A DNA stretch of 64,000 nucleotides. It comes from Lachancea kluyveri NRRL Y-12651 (lineage: Eukaryota > Ascomycota > Saccharomycetes > Saccharomycetales > Saccharomycetaceae). The notes beneath the pieces are model-generated. The model was not told the DNA's origin. It worked only from the letters and a program-made list of their open reading frames with translations, and made no database searches. The DNA lies in the NCBI GenBank assembly GCA_000149225.2, contig CM000694.1, positions 1,799,623 to 1,863,622 of the forward strand, written 5' to 3'. A program made the position numbers and the translations under genes. Shown piece by piece: positions 10,673 through 20,221 of this stretch. Position 1 is the stretch's first letter. Every line of letters begins with the position of its first letter.

Positions 10673-11194
10673 ACCTCAGAATAACCCTGTTGAAGTACTC
10701 GAAAACAACCAACCATTTTTATTAGTTTAATGTCAACCTCCAGGACACAATCTTGTATTCTAATACCTGCATAATTTCATAATTTCTAGCGTTATACCAT
10801 TTATAAAGAACCAATTTATCTAAACTAGCACCTAACTAATCGGGGGAGCTAGACCAAGATTCCAGATTGAAAAGTTTTGTTTCTCGAAACCGGTAAGAGG
10901 GTTTACTAAAGGCTTAGTGGAACAGAGCAGCAGGCGTAAATCAACGCTTTGGGATCTCTGATTTGACATGCCATGCTCCCCCTTACTTCTTTTAGTCTGC
11001 GCGGAAAAAAATACCATGGCAAGTGAAAAAAAAGGCTTGGCACACAACATATGGATTTAAGAAAAGTTTCTTATTAATTTGCTAAAAGTACGAAATCCAA
11101 TCATTCACTTAGTATTTTTGTTCTACTATTCTGGAACTCTGTATTTATTTTCCAATATAAACACTAAACTAGACACTGCTGTCAACACGAATCA
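10673..11194. other. Spacer between the two DUP240 genes
   Basis: 522 bases without a credible gene. It should hold the terminator of copy 1 and the promoter of copy 2. One CCCCT stress-element core is seen at 10979-10983; no other confident site. Confidence 0.4.
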
Positions 11195-11872
11195 ATGTCC
11201 ACCAAAGAGAGCGTAGAGTTACCTATGATTACACAGAGCGGCACTGAATCGCAACCAAAACTTCCCAGGGACGCCTTTAGATGCAAGTTTAGTTGGAAAT
11301 GCTATCTTCTCTTCAGCAATACTTGGTTCATAATTTCATCGATGCTTTTAGTGATTTTGACGCTTTTAGCAGCACATTTCGGTGGATTTGTCATGCTTGT
11401 TCCTACTCTTGCACTTTGCCCAATTTTTACGGTGGTTCCAGCAACTGTAGTGATCGCCACAAGAGGTATTGGCCTTGATTTACAAGGAAGGGCAAGACTG
11501 CTAGTGGAAATCACTGTCACAAGGCCCGCTTTGGACATGTCAAAATGGGACATTATAGCCGCTGACATCAATAACTTTATGCTCAAGAAGGGCAAGTGGT
11601 CGTCCAAGCAATACTTCTATAATGGCGAAGAATGCTTCGACTTTTTTAAGAAGGGGTACCTCATCCCATCTGCCGGCATAAGCAGGAGCGCCAATTCAGA
11701 TAGCTCACCTGAATCCGACCAAAATGCGAGTGCGGCATCCGACGCCTCCAGGACGTATATGGAATTGAAACCATATGCCGATAAAGCGGTACAAGCTTAC
11801 TTCGAGGACTTGGAAGCTCATTGGCAAAGAGAATGTGAAGCAGTTGTTGCGAGTTCTTCCATGCTTAACTAA
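11195..11872 (+). CDS. DUP240-family membrane protein (copy 2)
   Basis: 225 residues, a clear paralogue of the preceding gene with the same layout: LPMITQSGTES near the start, LPRDAFR at 23-29, two hydrophobic segments (about 44-62 and 65-87), then RPALDMSKWDIIAADINNFM, GKW and YFYNGEECFDFF. Copies 1 and 2 differ at many residues, so the duplication is not recent. The Ser/Ala-rich linker before the last ~35 residues varies in length between them. The closing segment ELKPYxxxAVxAYxED is shared. Function unknown; family membership is the supported claim. Confidence 0.8.
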   Translation: MSTKESVELPMITQSGTESQPKLPRDAFRCKFSWKCYLLFSNTWFIISSMLLVILTLLAAHFGGFVMLVPTLALCPIFTVVPATVVIATRGIGLDLQGRARLLVEITVTRPALDMSKWDIIAADINNFMLKKGKWSSKQYFYNGEECFDFFKKGYLIPSAGISRSANSDSSPESDQNASAASDASRTYMELKPYADKAVQAYFEDLEAHWQRECEAVVASSSMLN

Positions 11873-12149
11873 ATAGATAAAAATAAATAGAAGACGCAGA
11901 AGGGAGTAAAACCTTTTTCTTTTAAAAACAACAGTTGATTTGGAAAATCTTAAATTGTTCCAACTATTTACATAAAGAGAAATATATACGTTTATATTTT
12001 TTTTTTCTTTGAATCGTTATCTAGCATTTTTCATTTATTAGACATCGATTTATATCTTGTTTCAATGTACCCAGTACACTAAACGTAGTTTACAGAATTA
12101 TCAGCTCTAAATTTTCTTTTTGAACGGTGTGGCAGAGTGGGACCACCTC

Positions 12150-13565
12150 CTATAGTTGAGGAACAACCTTTTTCAAAGTGTCAACAAAGATGTCAGCATG
12201 CTTTTCTTCGAAAGTCAAGGCTGGTCTCAACCTGACACTCTTTTCAGCACAGCCACCGACGTTACAGCCGTTCAACTTCAAGTTCTTTAACAAACTGTCT
12301 CTTAGATCTGTGGTTGGCAAATCCCAGGCAATGAAAGTACCTCTTTTCTTGCCTCTCAAGTTTTGGAAGTATTTTGGATATTGAGATTGCAAGGCTTCCA
12401 ACTTGCCAAACAAATAGTCACCAACGCGGGCACACTGTTCGACCAAGCTCTTGTCAACGACTTCTTGACCGATGGCACCAGCAATGATCATTCTAGCTGG
12501 GTCACCACACCAGGTGTTGAATTGTCTGTATGCCTTGTTTGGAATGAATTCTGGGTCATGGAAGAAGTAACCAGCACTTTGGAACTTCTTAGAGAAAGTG
12601 ACCAAATCAACAGCTGGAGTGATCTCAGCCCATTCGTGGCACCAGAACTTACCAGTTGCACCAACACCAGTTTGAACTTCATCAATGATGTAAACAACGC
12701 CGTGCTTCAAAGTGACATCTCTCAATTTTTGCAAAAAGTACTTGGAGGCATGGTTGTCACCACCTTCGGATTGGATTGGTTCAATAATCAAAGCAGCAAC
12801 TGGGATCGGCCAAGAAGTAATCAAATCTTCGACAATCTTCAAACAACGGTCATCTTCAGCGCGGTTGGCTTCTTCATTGGCTTCCAATGGGAATTGGTAG
12901 CTTGGGTATTCAGCGTGAGGCCAGTTAAAAGCTGGGAAGTCCAACTTGTGGATTGGCTTGGAGCAAGTGACAGAACCAGAAGCAAACAATCTGCCGTGGA
13001 AGGCTCTCTTGAAGGACATAACGGCCAAGTGTGGAGAACCTGGCAGGGAGTTCTCCATGACAGACTCATTTTCTTCAGCAGAAAACTCAGTGCTGTAACC
13101 TCTTTGTTTGGAACGGTAGTACATGAAAGCAGCTTTGAAGGCCAATTCATTGGCATCAGCGCCAGATAGACCGGACCAAATTTTGTCCTGGCCCTTTGGA
13201 GCGAATTTCAACAACTTGGATAAGATGCCAGTCAAATCCTTGGATGGGAAATTACCCAAGGCTGGACGATCAACCAAAGCGCGAATCATTTCTGGGGATT
13301 GAGCAGCCTTAATCAAAGAAGGGTTGTTGTAGCCCAAAGCGATAGAGGATATTTGTGCATATAGATCTAGGTAGACGTTTTCATCGGCATCAACGATATA
13401 GTTACCAACAGACTTTTCGTAGTCGGCAACGAAGTAGGCTGGTCTAGCATCGAAAACTTTTCCAAGTTCAGCTAGTTCTTTTTGAGACTTTGGCCCTGGA
13501 ATTGAGCTAGTAGCAACAGATGGTTTGGTTGGTTCGGATGGGTAGTAGCTTTCGCAAACAGTCAT
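12150..13565 (-). CDS. UGA1: 4-aminobutyrate aminotransferase (Uga1)
   Basis: 471 residues, the same length as S. cerevisiae Uga1. It is a PLP-dependent class III aminotransferase that moves the amino group of GABA to 2-oxoglutarate, giving succinate semialdehyde and glutamate. Seen: IWSGLSGADANE (about 129-140), EPIQSEGGD (262-270), the IIDEVQTGVGATG loop with the PLP-binding Asp295, and the TFSKKFQSAGYF segment holding the Schiff-base lysine (K326/K327). The upstream region contains a GATAAG core and a GC-rich element resembling the Uga3 target. Confidence 0.97.
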   Translation of the reverse strand: MTVCESYYPSEPTKPSVATSSIPGPKSQKELAELGKVFDARPAYFVADYEKSVGNYIVDADENVYLDLYAQISSIALGYNNPSLIKAAQSPEMIRALVDRPALGNFPSKDLTGILSKLLKFAPKGQDKIWSGLSGADANELAFKAAFMYYRSKQRGYSTEFSAEENESVMENSLPGSPHLAVMSFKRAFHGRLFASGSVTCSKPIHKLDFPAFNWPHAEYPSYQFPLEANEEANRAEDDRCLKIVEDLITSWPIPVAALIIEPIQSEGGDNHASKYFLQKLRDVTLKHGVVYIIDEVQTGVGATGKFWCHEWAEITPAVDLVTFSKKFQSAGYFFHDPEFIPNKAYRQFNTWCGDPARMIIAGAIGQEVVDKSLVEQCARVGDYLFGKLEALQSQYPKYFQNLRGKKRGTFIAWDLPTTDLRDSLLKNLKLNGCNVGGCAEKSVRLRPALTFEEKHADIFVDTLKKVVPQL

Positions 13566-14188
13566 TTAATCTAAGATTTTTTGATGTTGTTCAATACTTA
13601 GGAGACAAAAGAGAAAAGAGAGGAGAAGAGGACAAGAATTAAGAGAACAGTGCTCTATTTATATTCCCAATTCCCTGCCTTCCCGCTAGACTATCTTGCA
13701 AATACATGCTATTTACCCCTTATCGTCTCTACAATTCCGAGCGGTTGTCTACTGCGCATACATCGCCGCTTGTATAAGCTGGCCGGCGGCCCCCCTGCAA
13801 TTTCCCGCGCGGGAACACGAAGAGAAATAAGTCAAGATCACAATCGGAATCATTTAGAGTAGCAAATATCGAGAAGAGCAGTCGCATTTGGTGGAAAGCC
13901 AAGACCGCCAAACAAAGCAATTGCTGCGATAAAGCTGTGTATCCCAAGGTACGCTGAAAGCCTTGCGTACGTATGGAGAGTCTACATCGATGTGAGTATT
14001 ACGAGTATTATTAGTTTTGCTGCCTTTGAGAGTCCTCTACTTGGCGTTAAGATCGGCATTGCCTGCTAGATAAAGGAAATGAAAATAATAAAAAAAAAAA
14101 TTAGAAAAAGCATAGCTAAAGTTACAAAAGATGTTATTATTGTATTTGCTATTCCGTTAATCATACTATATCATTATCGTCGTTATGC
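13566..14188 (-). promoter_or_regulatory. UGA1 upstream region
   Basis: Contains CTTATC (GATAAG on the gene strand) at 13719-13724, the GC-rich GGCCGGCGGCC at 13781-13791, which overlaps the CCGCCGGCGG core known for the UAS-GABA bound by Uga3, and a perfect 14-bp palindrome TTCCCGCGCGGGAA at 13802-13815. The distal part is the 3' flank of the next gene. Regulation by Uga3 and Gln3 is inferred from known UGA1 control in S. cerevisiae. Confidence 0.5.
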
Positions 14189-15097
14189 TTATGGACAAAC
14201 CTCTTCTTCTTCCCATACTTCTAGCCCTGTTTCCTCTTCGACAAGCCTCCTGAACATCCAGCGCTCACCACCTTTTCCGTCTTTAAGATTTAGGTAATCC
14301 ACCTGATCAACGCATAAACAAACCACACCGAAGTTCTCTAAACCGGTGTTTTCTTTGCCACCATCAACACCTCTTTGGATTTTGTCCAGCTTGCTACTGG
14401 TTTCCGAGGTCATTGGCGTTCCTGGATCGGGCTTACGGTATTGAGACTTGGTGGAGCGCGACAAGCTAACCCATTGCCTCATCAACTCCATGTTCCATTC
14501 TCTGCTCATTGGTGGTCTATAGTCTTGCGGAGTCAGAATATCAGGCGCAGCGTTTGAACTTCTAGTAGACATGCGAGATAATTGGGGAGAAACATTCTCT
14601 TCATCGGAAAAAGTACTCACATCAATACTCCTGTCAGAATCCTTATGTCCATCTTCATCTTGATCGTATTTGTAAAGCTCTTCAGTATGGCCACATACGC
14701 TTGGTGAGAGTATTGGGTATTTGATTGTGTTCGCGTCTTGGTCGTGGCCATACAATTTTTTAACTTGCGGCAACTTTTTATTCGAAATCACAAAACATTC
14801 ACCGCTAAACCTGTATTGTTCCCAGGTATCGGGGAAGTAAAAACATGCTTCAAATGGCGCAGTTTGGCCCTCTTTGTTAGTGATTTCATGAACTTTTTCC
14901 CCTCTTAAGTCAGTAGTAAAAGTTAAAACATTGCTTCTTTTATCGTGAAATAAAAAGTCTCTAAAAATTACAGTCCGACAACGTGGCTTACTAGTTACTG
15001 GGTCTACTGTACCAAAAGTGAAGGGCGTAAATGGTTGGGTGTGGTTCTTCAGTGATTGAAGAAAATGAGGCACCCAAGGTGCCATCTGATGGATCAT
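14189..15097 (-). CDS. YGR017W-like flavin-binding split-barrel protein
   Basis: 302 residues, matching uncharacterised S. cerevisiae YGR017W in position (next to UGA1) and character: a pyridoxamine 5'-phosphate oxidase-like (FMN split-barrel) fold. Visible pieces are APWVPHFLQSL at the start, a PFTFGTVDPVTSKPRCRTV strand and RDFLFHDKRSNVLTFTTDLR. WEQYRFSGECFVI follows, and near the C-terminus FGVVCLCVDQVDYLNL. A central Ser/Asp-rich stretch (about 140-190) looks like an unstructured insert. Enzymatic activity has not been established for the family member in yeast; I make no claim beyond the fold. Confidence 0.82.
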   Translation of the reverse strand: MIHQMAPWVPHFLQSLKNHTQPFTPFTFGTVDPVTSKPRCRTVIFRDFLFHDKRSNVLTFTTDLRGEKVHEITNKEGQTAPFEACFYFPDTWEQYRFSGECFVISNKKLPQVKKLYGHDQDANTIKYPILSPSVCGHTEELYKYDQDEDGHKDSDRSIDVSTFSDEENVSPQLSRMSTRSSNAAPDILTPQDYRPPMSREWNMELMRQWVSLSRSTKSQYRKPDPGTPMTSETSSKLDKIQRGVDGGKENTGLENFGVVCLCVDQVDYLNLKDGKGGERWMFRRLVEEETGLEVWEEEEVCP

Positions 15098-15707
15098 CCT
15101 TTTGTTTCTACTTATAATTTTGTCTTTTTGCTTCTCTGGAAGCTAAAGTATATTTCGTTGAGCAGTTGTGATACTTGGATAATTGTGGTGTAATACAACA
15201 TCGACAAGAAATCCTTGCGATTAATAAATCTTCCAATTCTCCCGAGCACCATCACTTGACAAAATTTTCAACACGTATCCGCCGCTTTTCCGTTAGCAGA
15301 CAAATAAAATTACCCAAAAAATTAGCATTTACGGTAAAAATGCATAGAAGGTATTACACATAAGGCTGTCAGATTGTTCGTTTTTTCACAGTAATACGAG
15401 TACTATTGAGACTCCCGTTCCGTACCTAGGCGTTAGAAACCACAACACGTAACAAGGTATATAACATTCATCAGCTGTTTATATAGCATTAGGTGAAGGA
15501 GAGATCCAGTTTAATATCATCCAACGGGGAACCGGCCCTACCATGTACGACGAATCCATTACATGAGGGTAGAATTAAAAAAAAAAAGGAAAAAGAAATA
15601 CATACAGAATATGAAAACAAAACGAATAAAACGTTCTAGCATACCTTCCGTAGGTGATTTGGAATCATATTTTAAAGCCCAATCGAAAGTTTCAACTACG
15701 TATGGTT
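15098..15707. other. Spacer, no gene seen
   Basis: Promoter region of the YGR017W-like gene up to the solo LTR. Short frames only; an A-rich tract at 15577-15596. Nothing else recognised. Confidence 0.4.
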
Positions 15708-16024
15708 TGAGAAATGGGTGAATATTTTGATAATTGTCGGCATTCCATTCTTGGTTAAGGCTATGTTGTTTAGCGTACAGCGTATACTAGAAATTCTCCT
15801 CATCTTTCCAAGAATTCAGAAAGAAGAATTGATAATTCTACGCACAAATATTCTTACTTCCTCTTTCCCTTTTATATGTTTTCTTTCACTATCCCTGCGT
15901 TTCAGCCTCCATTAACTTCGATGACTGTTTCCTATTCTTTATACCATCTTCTAACGCCATATATGGTAATACACTAGTAATAAGAATACTAGTTGATAGA
16001 TGATAGTTGAGTTTCGTTCCAACA
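15708..16024 (-). mobile_element. Solo LTR, Ty1/Ty2 delta-like (LTR D)
   Basis: A fossil LTR of about 317 bp in reverse orientation. It begins (minus strand) TGTTGGAACGAAA and ends CCCATTTCTCA, collinear with S. cerevisiae delta and with the three other LTRs in this window, but it is the most diverged of the four and so probably the oldest. The flanking five bases (TGGTT, TGATT) may be a decayed target duplication. It lies 110 bp upstream of tRNA-Leu, the usual Ty1-type target. No internal coding region remains. Confidence 0.88.
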
Positions 16025-16133
16025 TGATTAAGTTCAAGTTCACTTTCCCGAGACTGTATAACCCGCTGCACTTGGTACACATGATTGTAAACATGATGTT
16101 AATAGAAAATATACTTAACATAAACTAACAATT

Positions 16134-16255
16134 GGTTGTTTGGCCGAGCGGTCTAAGGCGTCCGATTCAAGATTTTCAGGATCTTTCCCCAGTTCGAAGC
16201 ACTGGTGAATACTCGGATATCGTAAGATGCAAGAGTTCGAATCTCTTAGCAACCA
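16134..16255 (+). tRNA. tRNA-Leu(CAA), intron-containing
   Basis: Starts GGTTGTTTGGCCGAGCGG and ends AGCAACC plus discriminator A; acceptor, D, anticodon, long variable and T arms all fold. Anticodon CAA lies in the loop TTCAAG-C, closed by the TCCGA/TCGGA stem. A 40-base intron at 16172-16211 interrupts the loop one base 3' of the anticodon, as in S. cerevisiae tL(CAA). A T run follows at 16261. Confidence 0.96.
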
Positions 16256-16701
16256 TTACCTTTTTGGAGCTCTACCAAGAGCTAAAGCTACTGCTGCTGA
16301 ACCAACTGGACTTCACGTTACGGGCCCTGAACCTTAATCGCAACTGAGCTTATCATGCGAATGTGCTAAATCTTTAAAAAGAGGGTCTGAAGCCGTGAAG
16401 CTGCAGCCTTTAAGACTCTGATCCGTACAAAATACTCTTTTCTGTTTTTTTTTTTTTTTTTTTTTTTTTTGAGAAGATGCCTGCATTAACTAATTTCAAC
16501 TTGATACCGTAATTGCAGAAGTCTCACACTCATGCACCAATCATTTTTTTTCTCTTTTCTTTTCCTTTTTGCGAAAGGGAGACTTAACGATTTCAGTCAT
16601 TAAAATGTATTAGTTTTCTTCCCTTCCAGATTGCGTTGATGCGCTTTCTCTACAGGGAGCTGTATACTACAGGCGTATCCAAGAAGCCATAAAATAAAGA
16701 G
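16256..16701. other. Spacer with long T tract
   Basis: Between tRNA-Leu and the 3' end of the next gene. A run of over 20 T residues lies at about 16447-16470. No gene seen. Gene order changes here from the YGR017-021 block to the YGR152-153 block. Confidence 0.5.
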
Positions 16702-17319
16702 CTATCTAATTTTACTTCCCACGGGTAATCCCTCAACTACGATTGGAATAGTGGTACCGTTATTATAAACACAAAGTAGTCTCTCTTTCTTCGCATCCTG
16801 ATCAAAATAAACTGCCTGATTGCGATCGTTAACATATAGTCTTGCAGAAATATCTTCCCACTCTTTACTCTTTATCTTTCTACTCGTTACGTTTTCATCA
16901 CTTTCGCCCTCCAGCACAACTTGTTTACCAATGAGTGACGCATCATAGAGCTGGGGTTTACAGATCTGTACGGACGACGCTTCATCATCACCACACAAAA
17001 CCATTGATTCGCTGATTTCCCCACGTAGCTTACATTTTTTCATATTATCTACAACAACGACTAGCTGTTTATGGAACTGGTCAATGGGAATATAGTTGCG
17101 GACACCACTGCAGACCTGTTTTATCTCTGGACTGTCCGCATGATTGGCTAACTGAATTTGAGAGACGTACATCTTATCAGAGTTGGGGTGTAGCCGGACA
17201 TCCTTGATGTATCCAATCTTCAGATTTAACAGGCTAAAAGGATAGGATACGGGTGTGGTCTTTGTAGTGTAAAGACGAAGCTTGGTGATTGCTCGTTTGT
17301 TTAGAATATGTTGTAGCAT
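16702..17319 (-). CDS. tRNA-binding-domain (OB-fold) protein, YGR153W-like
   Basis: 205 residues with a clear EMAPII/Arc1-type tRNA-binding domain over most of the length: KIGYIKDVRLHPNSDKMYVSQI (about 34-55), then IKQVCSGVRNYIP, LVVVVDNMKKCKLRGEISESMVLC and a C-terminal IVVEGLPVGSKIR. The first 25 residues are basic with few acids and may be a mitochondrial presequence. The ATG at 17319 is chosen because the longer frame starts with TTG. Divergent from RSR1, which is next to YGR153W in S. cerevisiae; orthology to that uncharacterised gene is inferred mainly from this neighbourhood. Role is unknown but likely a tRNA-handling accessory factor. Confidence 0.75.
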   Translation of the reverse strand: MLQHILNKRAITKLRLYTTKTTPVSYPFSLLNLKIGYIKDVRLHPNSDKMYVSQIQLANHADSPEIKQVCSGVRNYIPIDQFHKQLVVVVDNMKKCKLRGEISESMVLCGDDEASSVQICKPQLYDASLIGKQVVLEGESDENVTSRKIKSKEWEDISARLYVNDRNQAVYFDQDAKKERLLCVYNNGTTIPIVVEGLPVGSKIR

Positions 17320-17636
17320 TATCCGGTTCACAACTGATTGACAGCTCGATCTCCTAAAAAAATTGACCAAAGGGCGATGTGAGAAAAAGTTTAAAGTTCC
17401 GGAGATCCTTACAGTTTAAGAAACCCTAAAGAGTAAAATAGACGTGTAGTGGTAGTGGAATTAGTACTGTGCAAATGAAAATTTAAACCGAGATATGCAC
17501 GTCCTATTGTAATTTGCGTTAAATCATAGATGACGAAGAATATTGGGAGGAGCCAACTGATCCTTAAGAAGGGAGAGGGATGATATGACATTAACAAACC
17601 ATTCGGCAAGTAAACAACAAGCCTTTGCTACACATA
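17320..17636. promoter_or_regulatory. Divergent promoter between the tRBD gene and RSR1
   Basis: 317 bases of shared upstream sequence. No strong consensus element seen beyond A/T-rich tracts. Confidence 0.4.
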
Positions 17637-18392
17637 ATGAGGGATTACAAGCTTGTTGTTCTAGGTGCAGGTGGTGTCGGGAAATCTTGTTTGACAGTAC
17701 AATTCGTCCAAGGTGTCTATTTGGATACCTATGACCCCACCATCGAGGATTCCTATCGTAAGACGATGGAGATTGATAACAAGGTCTTTGACCTAGAAAT
17801 TTTGGACACTGCCGGTGTAGCGCAATTTACTGCTATGAGAGAACTTTACATCAAATCAGGTATGGGATTTCTTTTAGTATATTCGGTTACTGACCGCCAG
17901 TCGTTGGAAGAGTTGATGGAGTTAAGAGAGCAGGTTTTGCGTATCAAAGACTCGGATCGTGTTCCAATGGTCTTAGTGGGTAATAAGGCCGACTTACAAG
18001 ACGAGCGTTCTATTAGTGTAAATGAAGGCATCGGAGTGAGTAGTAACTGGGGTAAAGTTCCATTCTACGAAACCAGCGCTTTGTTGAGAAGTAATGTTGA
18101 TGAAGTATTCATCGATTTGGTAAGGCAAATCACCAGAAATGAACTTGAAGTTTTAAACAACCCACATTCAACTATGCGCGTCCCCACTCTAACAAATCCA
18201 CAAAATGCTGTCACCAGTGGCAGCACTGCTCAGAGCAAATTGATACAGAGTGCTTCTCAGCCAGCCGTACAGCAACACGCAAGGTTAACTCAGCAGCAAA
18301 GCCGGATACCAAACTCTGCAAGCCCAAGAAGGGCTACATCATCGTTCAAAAACAACAAGAAAAGCAAGAAGGGTTCATGTATCATTTTGTAA
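17637..18392 (+). CDS. RSR1: Ras-family GTPase Rsr1/Bud1
   Basis: 251 residues (S. cerevisiae about 272). Rsr1 marks the bud site and recruits Cdc24 at the plasma membrane. All G motifs are seen: P-loop GAGGVGKS (10-17), effector [11 protein letters not shown] (32-42), switch [20 protein letters not shown] and ETSAL. The switch II VAQ replaces the QEE of canonical Ras, as in S. cerevisiae Rsr1, where it is IAQ. The tail is Ser/Gln-rich, then polybasic ([10 protein letters not shown]), ending in the CAAX box CIIL; the terminal Leu predicts geranylgeranylation. The ATG at 17637 (MRDYKLVV) is the family start; the upstream TTG frame is not used. Confidence 0.97.
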   Translation: MRDYKLVVLGAGGVGKSCLTVQFVQGVYLDTYDPTIEDSYRKTMEIDNKVFDLEILDTAGVAQFTAMRELYIKSGMGFLLVYSVTDRQSLEELMELREQVLRIKDSDRVPMVLVGNKADLQDERSISVNEGIGVSSNWGKVPFYETSALLRSNVDEVFIDLVRQITRNELEVLNNPHSTMRVPTLTNPQNAVTSGSTAQSKLIQSASQPAVQQHARLTQQQSRIPNSASPRRATSSFKNNKKSKKGSCIIL

Positions 18393-18598
18393 AACTGTAA
18401 ACAGAGAAAAAAAAAAAGAAGAAAAAGAATAATAAAAATAAAAAAAAAATGAAAGGGACAAAAAGATAATAGGTTTTTTTTTTTTGAAGCAATTATGTAT
18501 TTAGATAATAGATGGCAAAACAATAGAGTGGTGACCTTTTTAATATACCAATTTTTTTTTACGCGACCAAAATCGCTCGAGGCAAAAAAAGACAAAAA

Positions 18599-18671
18599 TG
18601 GACGAGTTCGGAGTCGAACCGAAGACCTCTCCCATGCTAAGGGAGCGCGCTACCAACTACGCCACACGCCC
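18599..18671 (-). tRNA. tRNA-Ala(AGC)
   Basis: On the minus strand it starts GGGCGTGTGGCGTAG and ends CTCGTCC plus discriminator A. Anticodon AGC sits in the loop TTAGCAT closed by CTCCC/GGGAG. The G3-U70 pair that defines alanine identity is present. A T-run terminator follows on the minus strand. 73 bases, no intron. Confidence 0.97.
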
Positions 18672-18795
18672 GTAATAACGTTATGAAAGCTGGTTGGGAA
18701 GAGTATATTATATAACGTAAACCATCGCACGACTTCCCAGGAAGAACCAAATAAAGTAAGTAGCATCAAGCACAATTTCCAATTGCCGACTGTCA

Positions 18796-19464
18796 ATTGT
18801 TGTTGGAACAAAATACAACTATCGACCATTGACTAGTATTCGTGTTACTAGTATATTATCTGTTGGAACGAAATACAACTATCGACCATCGACTAGTATT
18901 CGTGTTACTAGTATATTATCACACACGGTGTTATAAGGTGACATAAAGAATGAGAAACAGTCATCTAAATTAGTGGAAGCTGAAACGCAAGGATTGATAA
19001 TGTAATAGGATAATGAACCAGAAACATATAAAAGGAAGAGTATTTGTATATAAAGTTATCGACTCTCTTTTCTGGATTCCTAGAAAGGTGAGGAGAACTT
19101 CTAGTATAACCATATACCAATTATTATAGCCTTAACCAAAAATGGAATCTCAACAATTGTCCCAATATTCACCTATTTCTCATTATCATACACGGTGTTA
19201 TAAGGTGACATAAAGAATGAGAAACAGTCATCTAAGTCAGTGGAAGCTGAAACGCAAGGATTGATAATGTAATAGGATAATGAACCAAAACATATAAAAG
19301 GAAAGAGAATATATGAATAATTGTATATAGAGTTATCGACTCCCTTTTCTGGATTCCTAGAAAGGTGAGGAGAACTTCTAGTATAACCATATACTAATTA
19401 TTATAGCCTTAATCAAAAATGGAATCTCAACAATTGTCCCAATATTCGCCCATTTCTCAATTGT
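18796..19464 (+). mobile_element. Solo LTR A with target duplication, interrupted by LTR B
   Basis: Outer fossil LTR of the Ty1/Ty2 delta type. Its 5' part is 18801-18860 (TGTTGGAACAAAATACAAC...) and the rest is 19183-19459, ending CCCATTTCTCA. The 5-bp duplication ATTGT flanks it at 18796-18800 and 19460-19464. Its length without the insert is about 332 bp. It lies about 130 bp upstream of tRNA-Ala, typical of Ty1-like integration. No internal region is left. Confidence 0.93.
18861..19182 (+). mobile_element. Solo LTR B nested inside LTR A
   Basis: A 322-bp delta-like LTR, TGTTGGAACGAAA to CACCTATTTCTCA, in the same orientation as LTR A and very similar to it. The 5-bp duplication TTATC at 18856-18860 and 19183-19187 is derived from LTR A itself, showing that B inserted after A and later recombined to a solo LTR. 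The high identity between A, B and C suggests both insertions are fairly young. Confidence 0.93.
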
Positions 19465-20221
19465 CCGATTGGAGTATGTAGTTAGTACGTATAATTTCAG
19501 ATATACTCAACCACAAATCAATAATTGAAAGTATCGCTTCTGATAGTTTTTTTTTTTTTTTAAATATTTTCTCCAAGACTTACTGCTTCATGAGTATACA
19601 ATAGATATAAAGTATAGTTACTTCATAAACATTATACTTCCAAACACCGTTGGAATATCCATTTATATGATACAGAGCTTCCCACTTGAATTTTTAAAGT
19701 CATGAGTACTTGTGTAAGACGTGAACACCATCATCGAATTAATAAGATTTGACATGTGGGCCTAGATAATACTACATTCCCATAGCTCCATAAATTGTCA
19801 CGGGTTGTTAAGCATCAAAACGTTAAGTCGATAGCTATTCACATGATTCACAAGTAGCTCGATATCACGCCAGTTGCGAGATTACGAGTAAAAATGTTGG
19901 AATGAGAGCAGACATAGGTTCTGCACATGACGGTAAACAGAAGGGCCCAATATTATGATTGATGGACTAGTTTAAGGCACAGATGATCATAAAAATCGAT
20001 GATATCGGAGTCCCTGTTCAATTGTTTTACCAATATACGGTAACGCCGGTACTAATCGCCAACCCAGTACAAATGTTAGAAGATCTGAGTCTAAAAGGAG
20101 AAACCGCCCACAGCACTCTCCATATATCTCACAAACTGAAAAAAAATTCCCCACCAATTTATGATTGTAAACGAAAACAAATGTACATAAAGAAATAAAT
20201 TATGATGTTGAAAACTCCGTT
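19465..20221. other. Spacer, no gene seen
   Basis: 757 bases between the LTR pair and the 3' end of OCH1. One T run at 19547-19560; no gene, tRNA or further LTR recognised. Confidence 0.45.

Noticed and set aside
12363-13169. 268-codon frame antisense to UGA1
   Set aside because: Shadow frame over strongly conserved UGA1 sequence; product has no family features.
18801-19459. Full-length Ty element between the LTRs
   Set aside because: Only LTR sequence is present; there is no room for gag or pol.
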